NCBI GenBank assembly: GCA_016462445.1 | Contig: JAEMTE010000001.1 | Span: 26,133-90,132, forward strand | Origin: Candidatus Nanopelagicus sp. | Lineage (GTDB): Bacteria > Actinomycetota > Actinomycetes > Nanopelagicales > Nanopelagicaceae | Direction of reading: 5' to 3' | DNA: 64,000 bases | Shown: positions 1 through 10,140 of the stretch, piece after piece | How positions within the stretch are numbered: position 1 is the stretch's first letter | How the letters are laid out: each line of letters opens with the position of its first letter | Position numbers and translations under genes: made by a program | The notes under the pieces: generated by a model | Told to the model about the DNA's origin: nothing | Seen by the model: only the letters and a program-made list of their open reading frames with translations | The model's database searches: none

Positions 1-195
1 TATGCAAATGGCGTTACTGCTTCAGTTTTATGGGATCCAATACTTGCACCACAACTCTGGGATCGCTTGCGACAAGATCGGGCGATAGTTGATGAAGTAT
101 CACCCTCTCCTTCGCCATCCTCATCAAAAGAAGCGAAGGCTGATGTGGTTGATAAATTTAAAACCCGTACCGCAGAGGATAATATCTGTCGGTAA
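1..195 (+). CDS. C-terminal end of a probable LytR-CpsA-Psr family protein (truncated by window start)
   Basis: Frame 1 is open from base 1 to TAA at 193-195. The translation ...YANGVTASVLWDPILAPQLWDRLRQDRAI... resembles LCP C-termini, and the gene sits next to ugd. Confidence 0.5.
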   Translation, partial: YANGVTASVLWDPILAPQLWDRLRQDRAIVDEVSPSPSPSSSKEAKADVVDKFKTRTAEDNICR

Positions 196-223
196 TTTAT
201 TGATTCTTAGGTAGGCTCTTCTA

Positions 224-1540
224 ATGGCATTAAAGCTCTCAGTAATTGGTACCGGCTACTTAGGTGCAACTCATGCCGCATGCATGGCATCTCTTGGTTT
301 TGAGGTTATTGGCTTTGATACTGAAGGATCAAAAATTGATTTACTTGCAAACGGTAAGGTGCCTTTTTATGAACCAGAGCTTGAGGATTTACTTAATGCT
401 CAAATTAAATCTGGCCGGCTTAAATTTACTAAAAATATTACTGATTTAGCAGATGCAGATGTGCACTTTATTTGTGTTGGTACGCCTCAAGTAAAAGGTG
501 GAAATGCCGCTGATTTAACCTATGTGAACTCTGCCTTAGAAAGTATTGCAAAGGTAGTAAAGCCAGGTGGGTTAGTAGTTGGTAAATCAACAGTTCCAGT
601 TGGCACTGCAACAAGACTTCGAAATAGATTAATTGAATTAAATCCAAAGGCTGATTTAGCTTGGAACCCAGAGTTTTTGCGAGAGGGTTTTGCAGTTGAA
701 GACACACTCCATCCAAATCGGTTAGTAGTTGGAGTTGTAAATGATCAGGCAGAGAAAATATTAAAAGAGGTTTATGCGGTAAATTTAAAGGAGAACACAC
801 CATGGGTAAGAGCTGATCTGCCCACTGCTGAATTAGTAAAGGTGGCTGCTAACTCATTTTTAGCAACCAAAATCTCATTTATAAATGCAATGGCTGAGAT
901 ATGTGAGGCAGCCGGTGGTGATGTAACAGTTTTAGCTAAAGCAATTGGCTACGACCCAAGAATTGGTAGCCGTTTCCTGCAAGCAGGTATTGGTTTTGGT
1001 GGTGGATGTCTACCTAAAGATATTCGAGCATTTATGGCAAGGGCTGAGGAGTTAGGTGCTAGCCAAGCCGTTGAGTTCCTAAAAGAGGTTGATGCAATAA
1101 ACCTACGAGCAAGACAGAGGATTATTGAGTTGGTAAGAAAAGATTTATCAGATGATTTGCAAGGCAAAAAGGTAGCAATTTTAGGAGCAGCATTTAAACC
1201 TGATAGTGATGATGTGCGCGACTCTCCAGCACTTGATATTGCTGCCCAAATTCAAGCAGCAGGGGCGGTAGTTACTGTTCATGACCCAAAGGCAATAGTA
1301 AATGCGCAGAAGCGCTTTCCTGCTTTAAAATTTGCTGAAGATATTGATAACACACTTAAAGATGCTGAAATAGTTTTACACCTAACTGAGTGGAAGATTT
1401 ATCGAGAGATTGATCCAGTTAAGGCAAAATCATTAGTAAAGAGTGCCATCATGATCGATGGCCGAAATGCATTAGATCGCACCACTTGGCAAAGTGCTGG
1501 CTGGAAATTTAGGGCACTTGGGCGAGCAAATAATGAGTGA
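224..1540 (+). CDS. ugd: UDP-glucose 6-dehydrogenase
   Basis: 438 aa; GTGYLGATHAACMASLGFEV Rossmann motif, GIGFGGGCLPKDIRAF catalytic Cys motif. Confidence 0.95.
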   Translation: MALKLSVIGTGYLGATHAACMASLGFEVIGFDTEGSKIDLLANGKVPFYEPELEDLLNAQIKSGRLKFTKNITDLADADVHFICVGTPQVKGGNAADLTYVNSALESIAKVVKPGGLVVGKSTVPVGTATRLRNRLIELNPKADLAWNPEFLREGFAVEDTLHPNRLVVGVVNDQAEKILKEVYAVNLKENTPWVRADLPTAELVKVAANSFLATKISFINAMAEICEAAGGDVTVLAKAIGYDPRIGSRFLQAGIGFGGGCLPKDIRAFMARAEELGASQAVEFLKEVDAINLRARQRIIELVRKDLSDDLQGKKVAILGAAFKPDSDDVRDSPALDIAAQIQAAGAVVTVHDPKAIVNAQKRFPALKFAEDIDNTLKDAEIVLHLTEWKIYREIDPVKAKSLVKSAIMIDGRNALDRTTWQSAGWKFRALGRANNE

Positions 1541-1925
1541 TCAAATAGATCAATCACTTGCCTTAAAAACTTGGGCGGTAGTTGGCTTAAGTAATAATTC
1601 AGAGCGTGCAGCATATGGTGTTGCAAAGCTATTAATTGAGAAAGGTCATACTGTAATTCCAGTTCATCCAAAGGCAGAGAGCGTGCATGGTCAGAAAGGT
1701 TATGCAAAACTCTCTGACATTCCAGTATCTATAGATGTAGTAGATATATTTGTTAACTCTGATTTAGCTGGCAATGTGGTGGATGAAGCAATTACAATTG
1801 GTGCAAAGGGTGTTTGGTTGCAGTTAGATGTAATAGATGCTGCAGCAGTTTCTAGAGCAAAAGATGCCGGTCTTCTTACAGTTATGAACCGATGTCCTGC
1901 GATTGAGTATAAGAAGCGCGTTTAA
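1533..1925 (+). CDS. CoA-binding domain protein (YccU-like)
   Basis: ATG at 1533 is in frame with the listed ORF and overlaps the ugd stop. WAVVGLSNNSERAAYGVAKLLIEKGHTVIPVHP and MNRCPAIEY are typical of the family. Confidence 0.85.
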   Translation: MSDQIDQSLALKTWAVVGLSNNSERAAYGVAKLLIEKGHTVIPVHPKAESVHGQKGYAKLSDIPVSIDVVDIFVNSDLAGNVVDEAITIGAKGVWLQLDVIDAAAVSRAKDAGLLTVMNRCPAIEYKKRV

Positions 1926-2747
1926 TTACTCATCTATCTCACCGCTGTAGTACTGCTGCGCATGAATAATTTCAGTAAGTAATTTCTCTAAATTATTGCC
2001 AGCTATACCCACCTGCTTACTAGATTGGTCAAACTTTAAATCTGGATTACGTGCCATTAGATGTAGGTATGGGCGATAATCATCACTTGCCTCATCAGTT
2101 ATTAACTTTCCTGTAATTACAAAGTTTTCAAATGCATTTGTGCTTCCTAATGGTAAATCTAATACTGCTCGCAAATACTGCTCAAAGTAATTTGTTACTG
2201 AACCAATCTGGCTCCAATATTGGGCAAGTGGAGTTAACCAATTAATTTTAACTAATTTTTTGTAATCTGCAGCATCGACTAATAATTCAAATGCTCCAAC
2301 TAAGCCAATCTCACCTACTAATTTGAAAGCTGAGAGTTGTATTTGCTCTAGTTGATCATCACTTACTCCAGGTGGTGGAGTGATTGTTAAATTATTAGTA
2401 ACTAAAGTTGCTGGCCAACATGCAATCTGATTATGAGCAGATCTTGCAATTAGAATTGAAAAACAATCACCAGTTACTGGAGTTTTCTCAATTAATGATA
2501 GTTGCTCCAAGGTTTTACTCGATGGATATATCCGCACTCCAGAGCGCTCAACTGTCTTAATGGTCGAGATTGCAAGAAGATCTGGCTCTATACAGAGCAG
2601 TTGGCAATCTTTAGAAAACTCAATTAATTGATCTGGACTGATATGGCTTGGCCCAAATTTAATTCCTACCCCAAGTTTGCGCCCCTCATTTTCATAAACT
2701 GCCCTCGCCCAGTCACCTGCAATTAGGCCAACAATCGGGAATGTCAT
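1926..2747 (-). CDS. PurK-like protein (5-(carboxyamino)imidazole ribonucleotide synthase homologue) lacking the central ATP-grasp region
   Basis: Contains VTNYFEQYLRAVLDLPLGST, equivalent to PurK (TSQFEQHLRAVLDLPLG). N-terminal VGLIAGDWARAVYENEGRKLGV aligns with the PurK N-terminus. Only 273 aa. Confidence 0.7.
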   Translation of the reverse strand: MTFPIVGLIAGDWARAVYENEGRKLGVGIKFGPSHISPDQLIEFSKDCQLLCIEPDLLAISTIKTVERSGVRIYPSSKTLEQLSLIEKTPVTGDCFSILIARSAHNQIACWPATLVTNNLTITPPPGVSDDQLEQIQLSAFKLVGEIGLVGAFELLVDAADYKKLVKINWLTPLAQYWSQIGSVTNYFEQYLRAVLDLPLGSTNAFENFVITGKLITDEASDDYRPYLHLMARNPDLKFDQSSKQVGIAGNNLEKLLTEIIHAQQYYSGEIDE

Positions 2748-2767
2748 GTAATAAGGTTACCTGCATA

Positions 2768-3367
2768 ATGGTTCAAATAATTCTCGCCTCCTCCTCAACA
2801 TCAAGATTGCGGCTTCTTGAGAGTTCTGGAATTAAACCAAAGGTTATGGTCAGTGGCGTTGATGAAGAGGCACAAGAGTTATTATCACTATCTCCTGCCG
2901 AACTTGTTATTGCCTTAGCTATTTTAAAAGCTCATACCGTTAAAGATAAGGCACCTGCTAATTCATTAATTCTCGGATGTGATTCAACATTTGAGTTTGA
3001 TCATAAGTCACTTGGTAAACCTGGAAATAGAGAGAGTGCAATTGTTAGATGTAGGCAGTTAAGTGGGCAATTTGGTTATCTACATACAGGTCATTGTTTA
3101 ATAGATTTAAAGCAAGGCATTGAGTTAAGTGAAAGATCTACTGCTAAGGTGCAATTTGCGCAGATGAGCGAGGAAGAAATAATTGATTATGTTGACTCTG
3201 GCGAACCATTGCATGTAGCAGGTGGTTTTACATTAGATGGATTAAGCGCACCCTTCATTACAAATATTGAGGGTGATCCAAGTGGAATTATTGGCTTATC
3301 CCTGCCGCTACTGCGAAAGATGATCATTTCACTTGGATATAGTTGGCCAGAACTAAAAAATAAGTAA
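2768..3367 (+). CDS. maf: Maf-family nucleoside triphosphate pyrophosphatase
   Basis: ILASSSTSRLRLLESSGI, GCDSTFEFD, EPLHVAGGFTLDG motifs; ATG at 2768 is the likely start. Confidence 0.9.
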   Translation: MVQIILASSSTSRLRLLESSGIKPKVMVSGVDEEAQELLSLSPAELVIALAILKAHTVKDKAPANSLILGCDSTFEFDHKSLGKPGNRESAIVRCRQLSGQFGYLHTGHCLIDLKQGIELSERSTAKVQFAQMSEEEIIDYVDSGEPLHVAGGFTLDGLSAPFITNIEGDPSGIIGLSLPLLRKMIISLGYSWPELKNK

Positions 3368-3389
3368 TTATTTAGGATAAGTTTGGCTT

Positions 3390-4199
3390 ATGAGCGATCT
3401 TTATAAAGACCCAATTGGCACTGCAGAAGCTGCAGCAAAAGTAATTGCAAAGATAACTGGTGTTGAAAAACATGATGTGGCTTTGGTTATGGGCTCAGGT
3501 TGGATCTCAGCTGCTGATGCACTTGGAAAGGCAGAACATGAATTTGCAGTTACTGATCTGCCCGGATTTCCAGCTCCAACTGTTTTAGGTCATGGTGGCA
3601 AAGTTAGGTCATATAAATTAGCAAACTCGGTAAATGCATTAGTTTTCTTAGGTAGAACTCATTTTTATGAAGGTTTAGGTATGGAGCCAGTTGCTCATGC
3701 AGTTAGAACTGCAGTTAAAGCAGGTTGTCGGACAATTGTTCTAACAAATGCTTGTGGTGGTATTAATACCGATTACAAAGTAGGCCAGCCAGTTTTAATT
3801 AAAGACCACATCTCATTAACTGCTGCCTCTCCTTTAATTGGCGCAGATTTTGTTGATCTGACCGATCTTTATAGCAAGCGACTACGTGAGTTAGTGAAGG
3901 CAGAGGATCCATCACTTGCCGAAGGTGTTTATGTGCACTGGCGTGGACCTTCATATGAAACTCCAGCAGAAATTAAGATGATGCGCACAATGGGCGCAGA
4001 TCTAGTTGGTATGTCAACGGTGCCAGAGGCGATTGCTGCACATGCACTCGGTGCACAGATTCTTGCAATATCACTAGTAACAAATGCTGCAGCTGGTGTA
4101 ACTGGTGAGAAGTTAAATCATGCTGAGGTAATTGCTGCTGGAAAAGCTGCCGCAGATCGCATGGGAAATCTCTTAGCAAAGGTGTTGCCTAAGCTGTGA
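3390..4199 (+). CDS. Purine nucleoside phosphorylase
   Basis: VMGSGW, GRTHFYEG, TNACGGIN, GMSTVPEAIAAHALG: class II/trimeric PNP motifs. Confidence 0.93.
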   Translation: MSDLYKDPIGTAEAAAKVIAKITGVEKHDVALVMGSGWISAADALGKAEHEFAVTDLPGFPAPTVLGHGGKVRSYKLANSVNALVFLGRTHFYEGLGMEPVAHAVRTAVKAGCRTIVLTNACGGINTDYKVGQPVLIKDHISLTAASPLIGADFVDLTDLYSKRLRELVKAEDPSLAEGVYVHWRGPSYETPAEIKMMRTMGADLVGMSTVPEAIAAHALGAQILAISLVTNAAAGVTGEKLNHAEVIAAGKAAADRMGNLLAKVLPKL

Positions 4200-5809
4200 T
4201 CTCAGATCAGCTGCGTCTTGAGATTCAAGAGTGGATTAAAAATGATCCAGATAAGAAAACTTCAGAACAGTTAAGTAGGTGGTTAGCAGAGAATAATGAG
4301 AAAGATTTAAACCGCTGCTTTAATGGCTTTTTGCAATTTGGTACTGCTGGATTACGAGGTCCAGTCGGTCCTGGACCTTCCTGCATGAATCGCGCAGTTG
4401 TTAGTAGAACAGCAGCTGGCATTGTTTCATTTATGAAGAAAAATAATTTAACCTCAGTTGTAATTGGTAGAGATGCCCGCCATGGATCAAAGGAGTTTGC
4501 GCAAGATAGTGCTGAGATATTTGCTGGAAGTGGAATAAAAACTTATGTACTGCCAAGAATGCTGCCAACCCCAGTTTTAGCCTTTGCAGTTAATAAATTA
4601 AAGACAGATGTTGGGATTATGGTTACTGCTAGCCACAACCCAGCAGCAGATAATGGCTATAAGGTTTATTTAGGTGGCACGGTTTTAGGTGTTAATTACC
4701 GAGGCTCTCAAATTACCTCACCCGTTGACCAGATGATCTCAGATGAGATATCAAAGGCAGATCTAGCACCTAATCGATCAAGCTCTTTTGAAACTGTTAA
4801 TGAGTCAGTAATCTCTGATTACATTTCATCGGTTACAAGATTATCTACATCTGCAGGTAAGTTAAAGATTATTTATACCGCACTCCACGGAGTAGGGGCT
4901 GAGACCTTTATTTCAGTATTTCAAAAAGCTGGCTTTAATGACCTAATTCTTGTGAGTGAGCAAAATGAACCAGATCCTAATTTTCCTACTACTGCATTTC
5001 CAAATCCAGAGGAGTCTGGAGTAATTGATTTAGCAATTGAGTACGCAAAAAAACATAATGCTGATTTAGTAATTGCAAATGATCCTGATGCAGATAGATG
5101 CGCTGTTGCAGTAAATGACCCAGAGAGTGGCTGGCGAATGCTACGTGGTGATGAGGTAGGAGTAATTCTGGGAAAGTATTTAGTTGAGAAAAATATATCT
5201 ACCAGTAAAGCATTTGCTAACTCACTTGTCTCATCCTCATTACTAGCCAAGATTGCAAAGAAAAATGGTGTCAAATTTCACGAAACTTTAATTGGCTTTA
5301 AGTGGATCTCTAAAGTTGAAAACCTGGGTTATGGATATGAAGAGGCTCTTGGCTACTGCGTGGATCCAGATTATGTAAATGATAAGGATGGAATTAGCGC
5401 AGCATTACTACTTGCTCAATTAGTTAGTGAATTAAAACAATCTGGCACTTCACTTAATGATTACCTCCAAAGTATCGGCAATGAGTTTGGTTTTCATGCT
5501 ACAGATCAAATTTCTATCCGATTTACTGATTCAGCAGCGATTGATAGCCTGCTTAGTAAAATAAGCAAAAATCCTCCTAAAGAGTTATCTGGCTTTGCCT
5601 TGCAATCAGTTGAAGATTTAAATTTATCTAAAACTATGCCAACGCCTGGAATTCGAATGAAGTATGCCGGTGAGATCAGAGTAATTATTAGAGCTAGCGG
5701 CACTGAGCCAAAGTTAAAGTGTTACATCGAGGTTGTTTGTAATAGTAAATCTGAGGCTAATTTATTGATCTCGCAAATTAAGCAGGCATTGACTAAAGTA
5801 CTCTCATGA
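4196..5809 (+). CDS. Phospho-sugar mutase (phosphopentomutase/phosphoglucomutase type)
   Basis: VTASHNPAADNGYKVY active-site loop, DPDADRCAV metal loop, RASGTEPKLKCY phosphate loop; GTG start overlaps the PNP stop. Confidence 0.9.
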   Translation: MISDQLRLEIQEWIKNDPDKKTSEQLSRWLAENNEKDLNRCFNGFLQFGTAGLRGPVGPGPSCMNRAVVSRTAAGIVSFMKKNNLTSVVIGRDARHGSKEFAQDSAEIFAGSGIKTYVLPRMLPTPVLAFAVNKLKTDVGIMVTASHNPAADNGYKVYLGGTVLGVNYRGSQITSPVDQMISDEISKADLAPNRSSSFETVNESVISDYISSVTRLSTSAGKLKIIYTALHGVGAETFISVFQKAGFNDLILVSEQNEPDPNFPTTAFPNPEESGVIDLAIEYAKKHNADLVIANDPDADRCAVAVNDPESGWRMLRGDEVGVILGKYLVEKNISTSKAFANSLVSSSLLAKIAKKNGVKFHETLIGFKWISKVENLGYGYEEALGYCVDPDYVNDKDGISAALLLAQLVSELKQSGTSLNDYLQSIGNEFGFHATDQISIRFTDSAAIDSLLSKISKNPPKELSGFALQSVEDLNLSKTMPTPGIRMKYAGEIRVIIRASGTEPKLKCYIEVVCNSKSEANLLISQIKQALTKVLS

Positions 5810-6741
5810 TTATCGATGGCAGTGAGAGCTCATTAAAGAAGTTTTTATCTGAGCTACCCCCTGTTGATCAGGTTGGTGCAGAGGCAAGAGCTTCGATGCT
5901 TGCTACTAGGAGTATTAAAACAACAAGTAAAGCTTGGGCAATTGATATGGCAATTAGCATGGTCGATCTAACAACTTTAGAAGGTGCTGATTCTGCCGGA
6001 AAAGTTAAAGCACTTTGTGCAAAAGCAGTTCGCCCAGATCCAACTGATTTAACAGTTCCTTCAGTTGGCGCAATCTGTGTCTACAATGACATGGTAAAGA
6101 TTGCTCGTACCGAATTAAATTCAATTGGTGGCAGTGAAGTTGCAGTTGCAGCGGTTGCGACCGCTTTCCCATCTGGTAGGGCATCTCTTAACGTTAAAAA
6201 GTTAGATACTCAAGATGCTATTGATGCTGGTGCTAATGAAATTGATATGGTGATTGATCGTGGTGCATTTCTATCTGGTCACCTAGGTGAGGTTTTTGAT
6301 CAAATTAAAATTATTAAAGAGTTGTGCGGAAATAAAGCTCACTTAAAGGTAATTTTAGAAACTGGTGAGTTAGTTACATATGACAATGTTAGAAAAGCTT
6401 CTTATCTTGCAATGCTTGCGGGTGCTGATTTTATTAAGACAAGTACCGGCAAGGTCGCACCTGCTGCTACTGCTCCAGTAGTTTTGGTGATGCTAGAGGC
6501 GGTTAGAGATTACTTCACACTGACTGGTACCAGAATTGGCGTTAAGCCAGCAGGAGGAATTAGAACTACTAAGGATGCAATAAAGCAGCTGGTCTTAGTA
6601 AATGAGACAGCAGGGCCAGAGTGGCTTAAGCCATCCCTATTTAGAATCGGTGCAAGTGCACTTTTAAACGATTTATTAATGCAGCGAATGAAGTTACGTA
6701 CTGGGCACTACGCTAGTGCTAATTACGTAACGATGGATTAG
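5806..6741 (+). CDS. deoC: Deoxyribose-phosphate aldolase
   Basis: ANEIDMVIDRGAFLSG, KVILETGEL, DFIKTSTG, GVKPAGGIRT motifs. Confidence 0.95.
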   Translation: MIIDGSESSLKKFLSELPPVDQVGAEARASMLATRSIKTTSKAWAIDMAISMVDLTTLEGADSAGKVKALCAKAVRPDPTDLTVPSVGAICVYNDMVKIARTELNSIGGSEVAVAAVATAFPSGRASLNVKKLDTQDAIDAGANEIDMVIDRGAFLSGHLGEVFDQIKIIKELCGNKAHLKVILETGELVTYDNVRKASYLAMLAGADFIKTSTGKVAPAATAPVVLVMLEAVRDYFTLTGTRIGVKPAGGIRTTKDAIKQLVLVNETAGPEWLKPSLFRIGASALLNDLLMQRMKLRTGHYASANYVTMD

Positions 6742-6749
6742 GTGGTGTC

Positions 6750-8204
6750 ATGAGCAGCTTTGAGTACGCCAGCGCACCTGAGTCTAAGGCAATCGCAAAT
6801 ATTGCATCATCATATGGATTATTTATTGGTGGCAAATTTGTGGAACCTAAAAAGGGAAAGAGTTTTAACACAATTAATCCAGCAACTGAGGAGCTACTAT
6901 CTAAGGTTGGATATGCCGATAAATTAGATATTGATGCAGCGGTTAAAAGTGCTAGATCAGCCTTTACTAAGGTTTGGTCAAAGCTGCCAGCTAAAGAGCG
7001 TGGCAAGTATCTATATCGGATAGCTCGTATTTTGCAGGAGAGAGCTAGAGAGTTTGCAGTTGTTGAGACATTAGATAATGGCAAGCCTATTAGAGAGTCC
7101 CGTGATACCGATATTCCACTTGCTGCAGCTCACTTTTTCTATCATGCGGGTTGGGCAGATAAATTAGAGTATGCCGGCGTTGGTAATAAACCAAAACCAC
7201 TTGGCGTAGTTGGTCAAATAATTCCTTGGAACTTTCCATTACTAATGCTTGCATGGAAAATTGCGCCAGCATTAGCAGCAGGTAATACTGTTGTATTAAA
7301 GCCGGCAGAGACAACCCCACTTACCGCATTATTGTTTGCCCAAGTTTGCCAACAAGCGGGTTTGCCAGATGGTGTAGTAAATATTGTTACCGGTGATGGC
7401 ATAACTGGTGCTGCCTTAGTAAACCATCCAGATATAAACAAAATAGCATTCACTGGCTCAACTGAGGTGGGTAAAGCAATTGCACGTTCAATCTCTGCAA
7501 CTAAGAAGAGTGCAACCTTAGAGTTGGGTGGCAAGGCTGCCAATATTGTCTTTGAAGATGCGGCAATTGATGAAGCGATTGAGGGAATTGTTAATGGTAT
7601 TTTCTTTAACCAAGGACATGTTTGTTGTGCTGGCTCACGTCTACTTATCCAGGAAAATGTATCTGATGAGGTTATTGAAAAATTAAAGAAACGAATGAGT
7701 TTAATTCGAGTAGGTGATCCAATGGATAAAAATACCGATCTTGGTGCAATTAACTCAAAGGAGCAATTAAAGAGAATTCATGAGATTTCAAATACCGGAG
7801 ATGCTGAAGGTGCTAATCGATGGTCACCTGAGTGTAAATTGCCAGCAAAAGGTTACTGGTATCCGCCAACAATATTTACTGGAGTCTCACAATCTCATCG
7901 AATTGCAAGGGATGAAATATTTGGGCCGGTTTTATCTGTACTCACCTTTAGAACTCCTGCTGAAGGAATTGAAAAGGCAAACAACAGTATGTATGGATTG
8001 TCCGCTGGAATTTGGAGTGATAAGGGTGCAAAGATTTTATGGGCAGCTAAGCAATTAAAGGCTGGAGTTATCTGGGCTAATACCTTTAATAAATTTGACC
8101 CAGCTAGCCCGTTTGGTGGTTATAAAGAGTCTGGTTGGGGACGTGAGGGCGGCCGACATGGACTTGCCGGTTACTTAGCCTCAGATGCGAAGGCAAGCAA
8201 ATGA
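6750..8204 (+). CDS. NAD-dependent aldehyde dehydrogenase
   Basis: GQIIPWNFPLLML, FTGSTEVGK, LELGGKAANIVF, NQGHVCCAGSRL catalytic Cys; 484 aa. Confidence 0.93.
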   Translation: MSSFEYASAPESKAIANIASSYGLFIGGKFVEPKKGKSFNTINPATEELLSKVGYADKLDIDAAVKSARSAFTKVWSKLPAKERGKYLYRIARILQERAREFAVVETLDNGKPIRESRDTDIPLAAAHFFYHAGWADKLEYAGVGNKPKPLGVVGQIIPWNFPLLMLAWKIAPALAAGNTVVLKPAETTPLTALLFAQVCQQAGLPDGVVNIVTGDGITGAALVNHPDINKIAFTGSTEVGKAIARSISATKKSATLELGGKAANIVFEDAAIDEAIEGIVNGIFFNQGHVCCAGSRLLIQENVSDEVIEKLKKRMSLIRVGDPMDKNTDLGAINSKEQLKRIHEISNTGDAEGANRWSPECKLPAKGYWYPPTIFTGVSQSHRIARDEIFGPVLSVLTFRTPAEGIEKANNSMYGLSAGIWSDKGAKILWAAKQLKAGVIWANTFNKFDPASPFGGYKESGWGREGGRHGLAGYLASDAKASK

Positions 8205-9043
8205 GCCGATTAGATATTAATAAAACATATAAGTTATTTATAGCTGGTGCATTCCCAAGGAGTGAATCTGGTCGAGTTTATGAAATAAAGGGTGCTAATA
8301 AGAAATTTATTGCAAACCCTGCCATGGCATCTAGAAAAGATTTGCGGGATTCTGTAGTGGCAGCTAAAGCCGCTCAATCTGGTTGGGCAAATGCAACAGC
8401 GTTTAATCGTGGACAAATTTTGTATCGTATCGCTGAGATTATGCAGGGCCGGAGTGAACAATTTGTCGATGAGATATGTGCACTTGAGGGAGTAAGTAAT
8501 AAGGCTGCAAAGATTCAGGTGGCTGAGGCAATTGATACCTGGGTTTGGTACTCAGGATGGTGCGACAAATTATCATCCGTTACTGGCTCACTTAATCAAG
8601 TATCTGGTCCATTTTATAACTTCACAACACCTGAACCACTTGGTGTTGTAGCGATATTTGCTGAAAGTAAACCATCACTCCTTGGCGTAGTTAGAACATT
8701 AGCCCCGGTACTTGCAGGTGGTAATACGGCAGTATTAATAGCTAGTGAGAGTTACCCACTTCCAGCAATTACTTTAAGTGAAGCACTTGCCACAAGTGAT
8801 ATTCCAGGAGGAGTTGTAAATATATTAACTGGTAAAACCGCTGAGTTAGCCCCTTGGGTAGCTTCTCATATGGAGATAGATGGTGTTGATGTTGCTGGGC
8901 TTTCTAAAAAGCAGGAAGAGGAGTTAAAGCTTGTTGGCGCAGATAATCTAAAGCGAGTATTTAGATTTGCCCCTACTAATAACCCAGAGCGTATTTTAAG
9001 TTTTATGGAACAAAAAACAGTCTGGCACCCAATAGGTCTTTAA
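8201..9043 (+). CDS. Truncated aldehyde dehydrogenase-family protein (no catalytic-Cys domain)
   Basis: 280 aa. ALDH-like N-terminal half (AKAAQSGWANATAFNRGQILYRIAEIMQ, TPEPLGVVAIFAESKPSLLGVVRTLAPVLAGGNTAVLIASES). No xxGxxCxA motif. ATGA overlap with the upstream ALDH. Confidence 0.85.
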   Translation: MSRLDINKTYKLFIAGAFPRSESGRVYEIKGANKKFIANPAMASRKDLRDSVVAAKAAQSGWANATAFNRGQILYRIAEIMQGRSEQFVDEICALEGVSNKAAKIQVAEAIDTWVWYSGWCDKLSSVTGSLNQVSGPFYNFTTPEPLGVVAIFAESKPSLLGVVRTLAPVLAGGNTAVLIASESYPLPAITLSEALATSDIPGGVVNILTGKTAELAPWVASHMEIDGVDVAGLSKKQEEELKLVGADNLKRVFRFAPTNNPERILSFMEQKTVWHPIGL

Positions 9044-9045
9044 AC

Positions 9046-10140
9046 TTATTCAGCAGATATTGCTGTATATGCCGGCTTTACAATCTTTTCAATTATTTCA
9101 AGCCGTTCCTCAAAGGCAATAAATGAACTCTTCAGTGCATTAACGGTTACTCGTTGCAGATCAGCAAACTTCCAATCAAATGATTTAACACATTGACTCA
9201 TCTCATGTGTCATAGATGTATTACTCATCAAACGGTTATCGGTATTAAGTGTTACCCGAAAGCGAAGTTTGGCTAACTTGCCAATTGGATGTTCTGCGTA
9301 TGTTTTAGCAGCACCTGTTTGAAGATTAGATGTAGGACAAAGCTCAAGTGGAATACGTCGGTCGCGAACATAAGAAGCAAGTGGACCAAGTTTTGGAGTG
9401 CTGCCTGAGAAATCAATATCATCAATAATTCGAACGCCGTGGCCTAATCTTTCAGCGCCACAGATTTGAATTGCCTCCCAAATAGATGGCAAACCATAAG
9501 CTTCACCAGCATGAATCGTGAAGTGGGCGTTTTCTTTTCTTAAGTATTCAAAAGTATCTAATTGATTAGTTGGTGGAAAACCATCTTCAGGACCTGCAAT
9601 ATCAAAGCCAACCACACCTTTATTTCGATATTTAATTACAGCAGCGGCAGCCTCTTGAGATCTGTTATTTTGTCGCATTCCACATAAAAGTGATTCAACT
9701 CTTATTTTCTTACCCTCTTTTGCAGCCTCTGCCATTCCTTGCTTATAACCTTCAGTAGTTGCCTCAACTACCTGATCAAGAGTTAATCCTGCTTCGGTAA
9801 ATAACTCAGGTGCTCCTCTTACCTCGGCATAGACCACGCCATCTCTAGCTAAATCAATTGCGCACTCCCTGGCTACTTGAATGATTGCTTCCTTTGTTTG
9901 CATAACCGCAATTGTGTGGGCAAAGGTCTCAAGGTAGCGGACTAGTGAGTGTGAATTACAGGACTCTTCAAACCACTCTGCTAATTTCTTTGGATCATCT
10001 GTTGGTAGTTTTTTATAACCAATTTTCTGAGCAAGTGCAATAATAGTTTGCGGGCGTAAGCCACCATCTAAATGATCATGTAAAAGCGCTTTTGGAACTC
10101 GCTTTATTTGATCATCTGTTGGTGTATTTGTAAGTGACAC
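9046..10140 (-). CDS. add: Adenosine deaminase
   Basis: PKALLHDHLDGGLRPQT, HAGEAYG, RLGHGVRI, ELCPTSNLQTGA, LNTDNRLMSNT motifs. Confidence 0.95.
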   Translation of the reverse strand: MSLTNTPTDDQIKRVPKALLHDHLDGGLRPQTIIALAQKIGYKKLPTDDPKKLAEWFEESCNSHSLVRYLETFAHTIAVMQTKEAIIQVARECAIDLARDGVVYAEVRGAPELFTEAGLTLDQVVEATTEGYKQGMAEAAKEGKKIRVESLLCGMRQNNRSQEAAAAVIKYRNKGVVGFDIAGPEDGFPPTNQLDTFEYLRKENAHFTIHAGEAYGLPSIWEAIQICGAERLGHGVRIIDDIDFSGSTPKLGPLASYVRDRRIPLELCPTSNLQTGAAKTYAEHPIGKLAKLRFRVTLNTDNRLMSNTSMTHEMSQCVKSFDWKFADLQRVTVNALKSSFIAFEERLEIIEKIVKPAYTAISAE

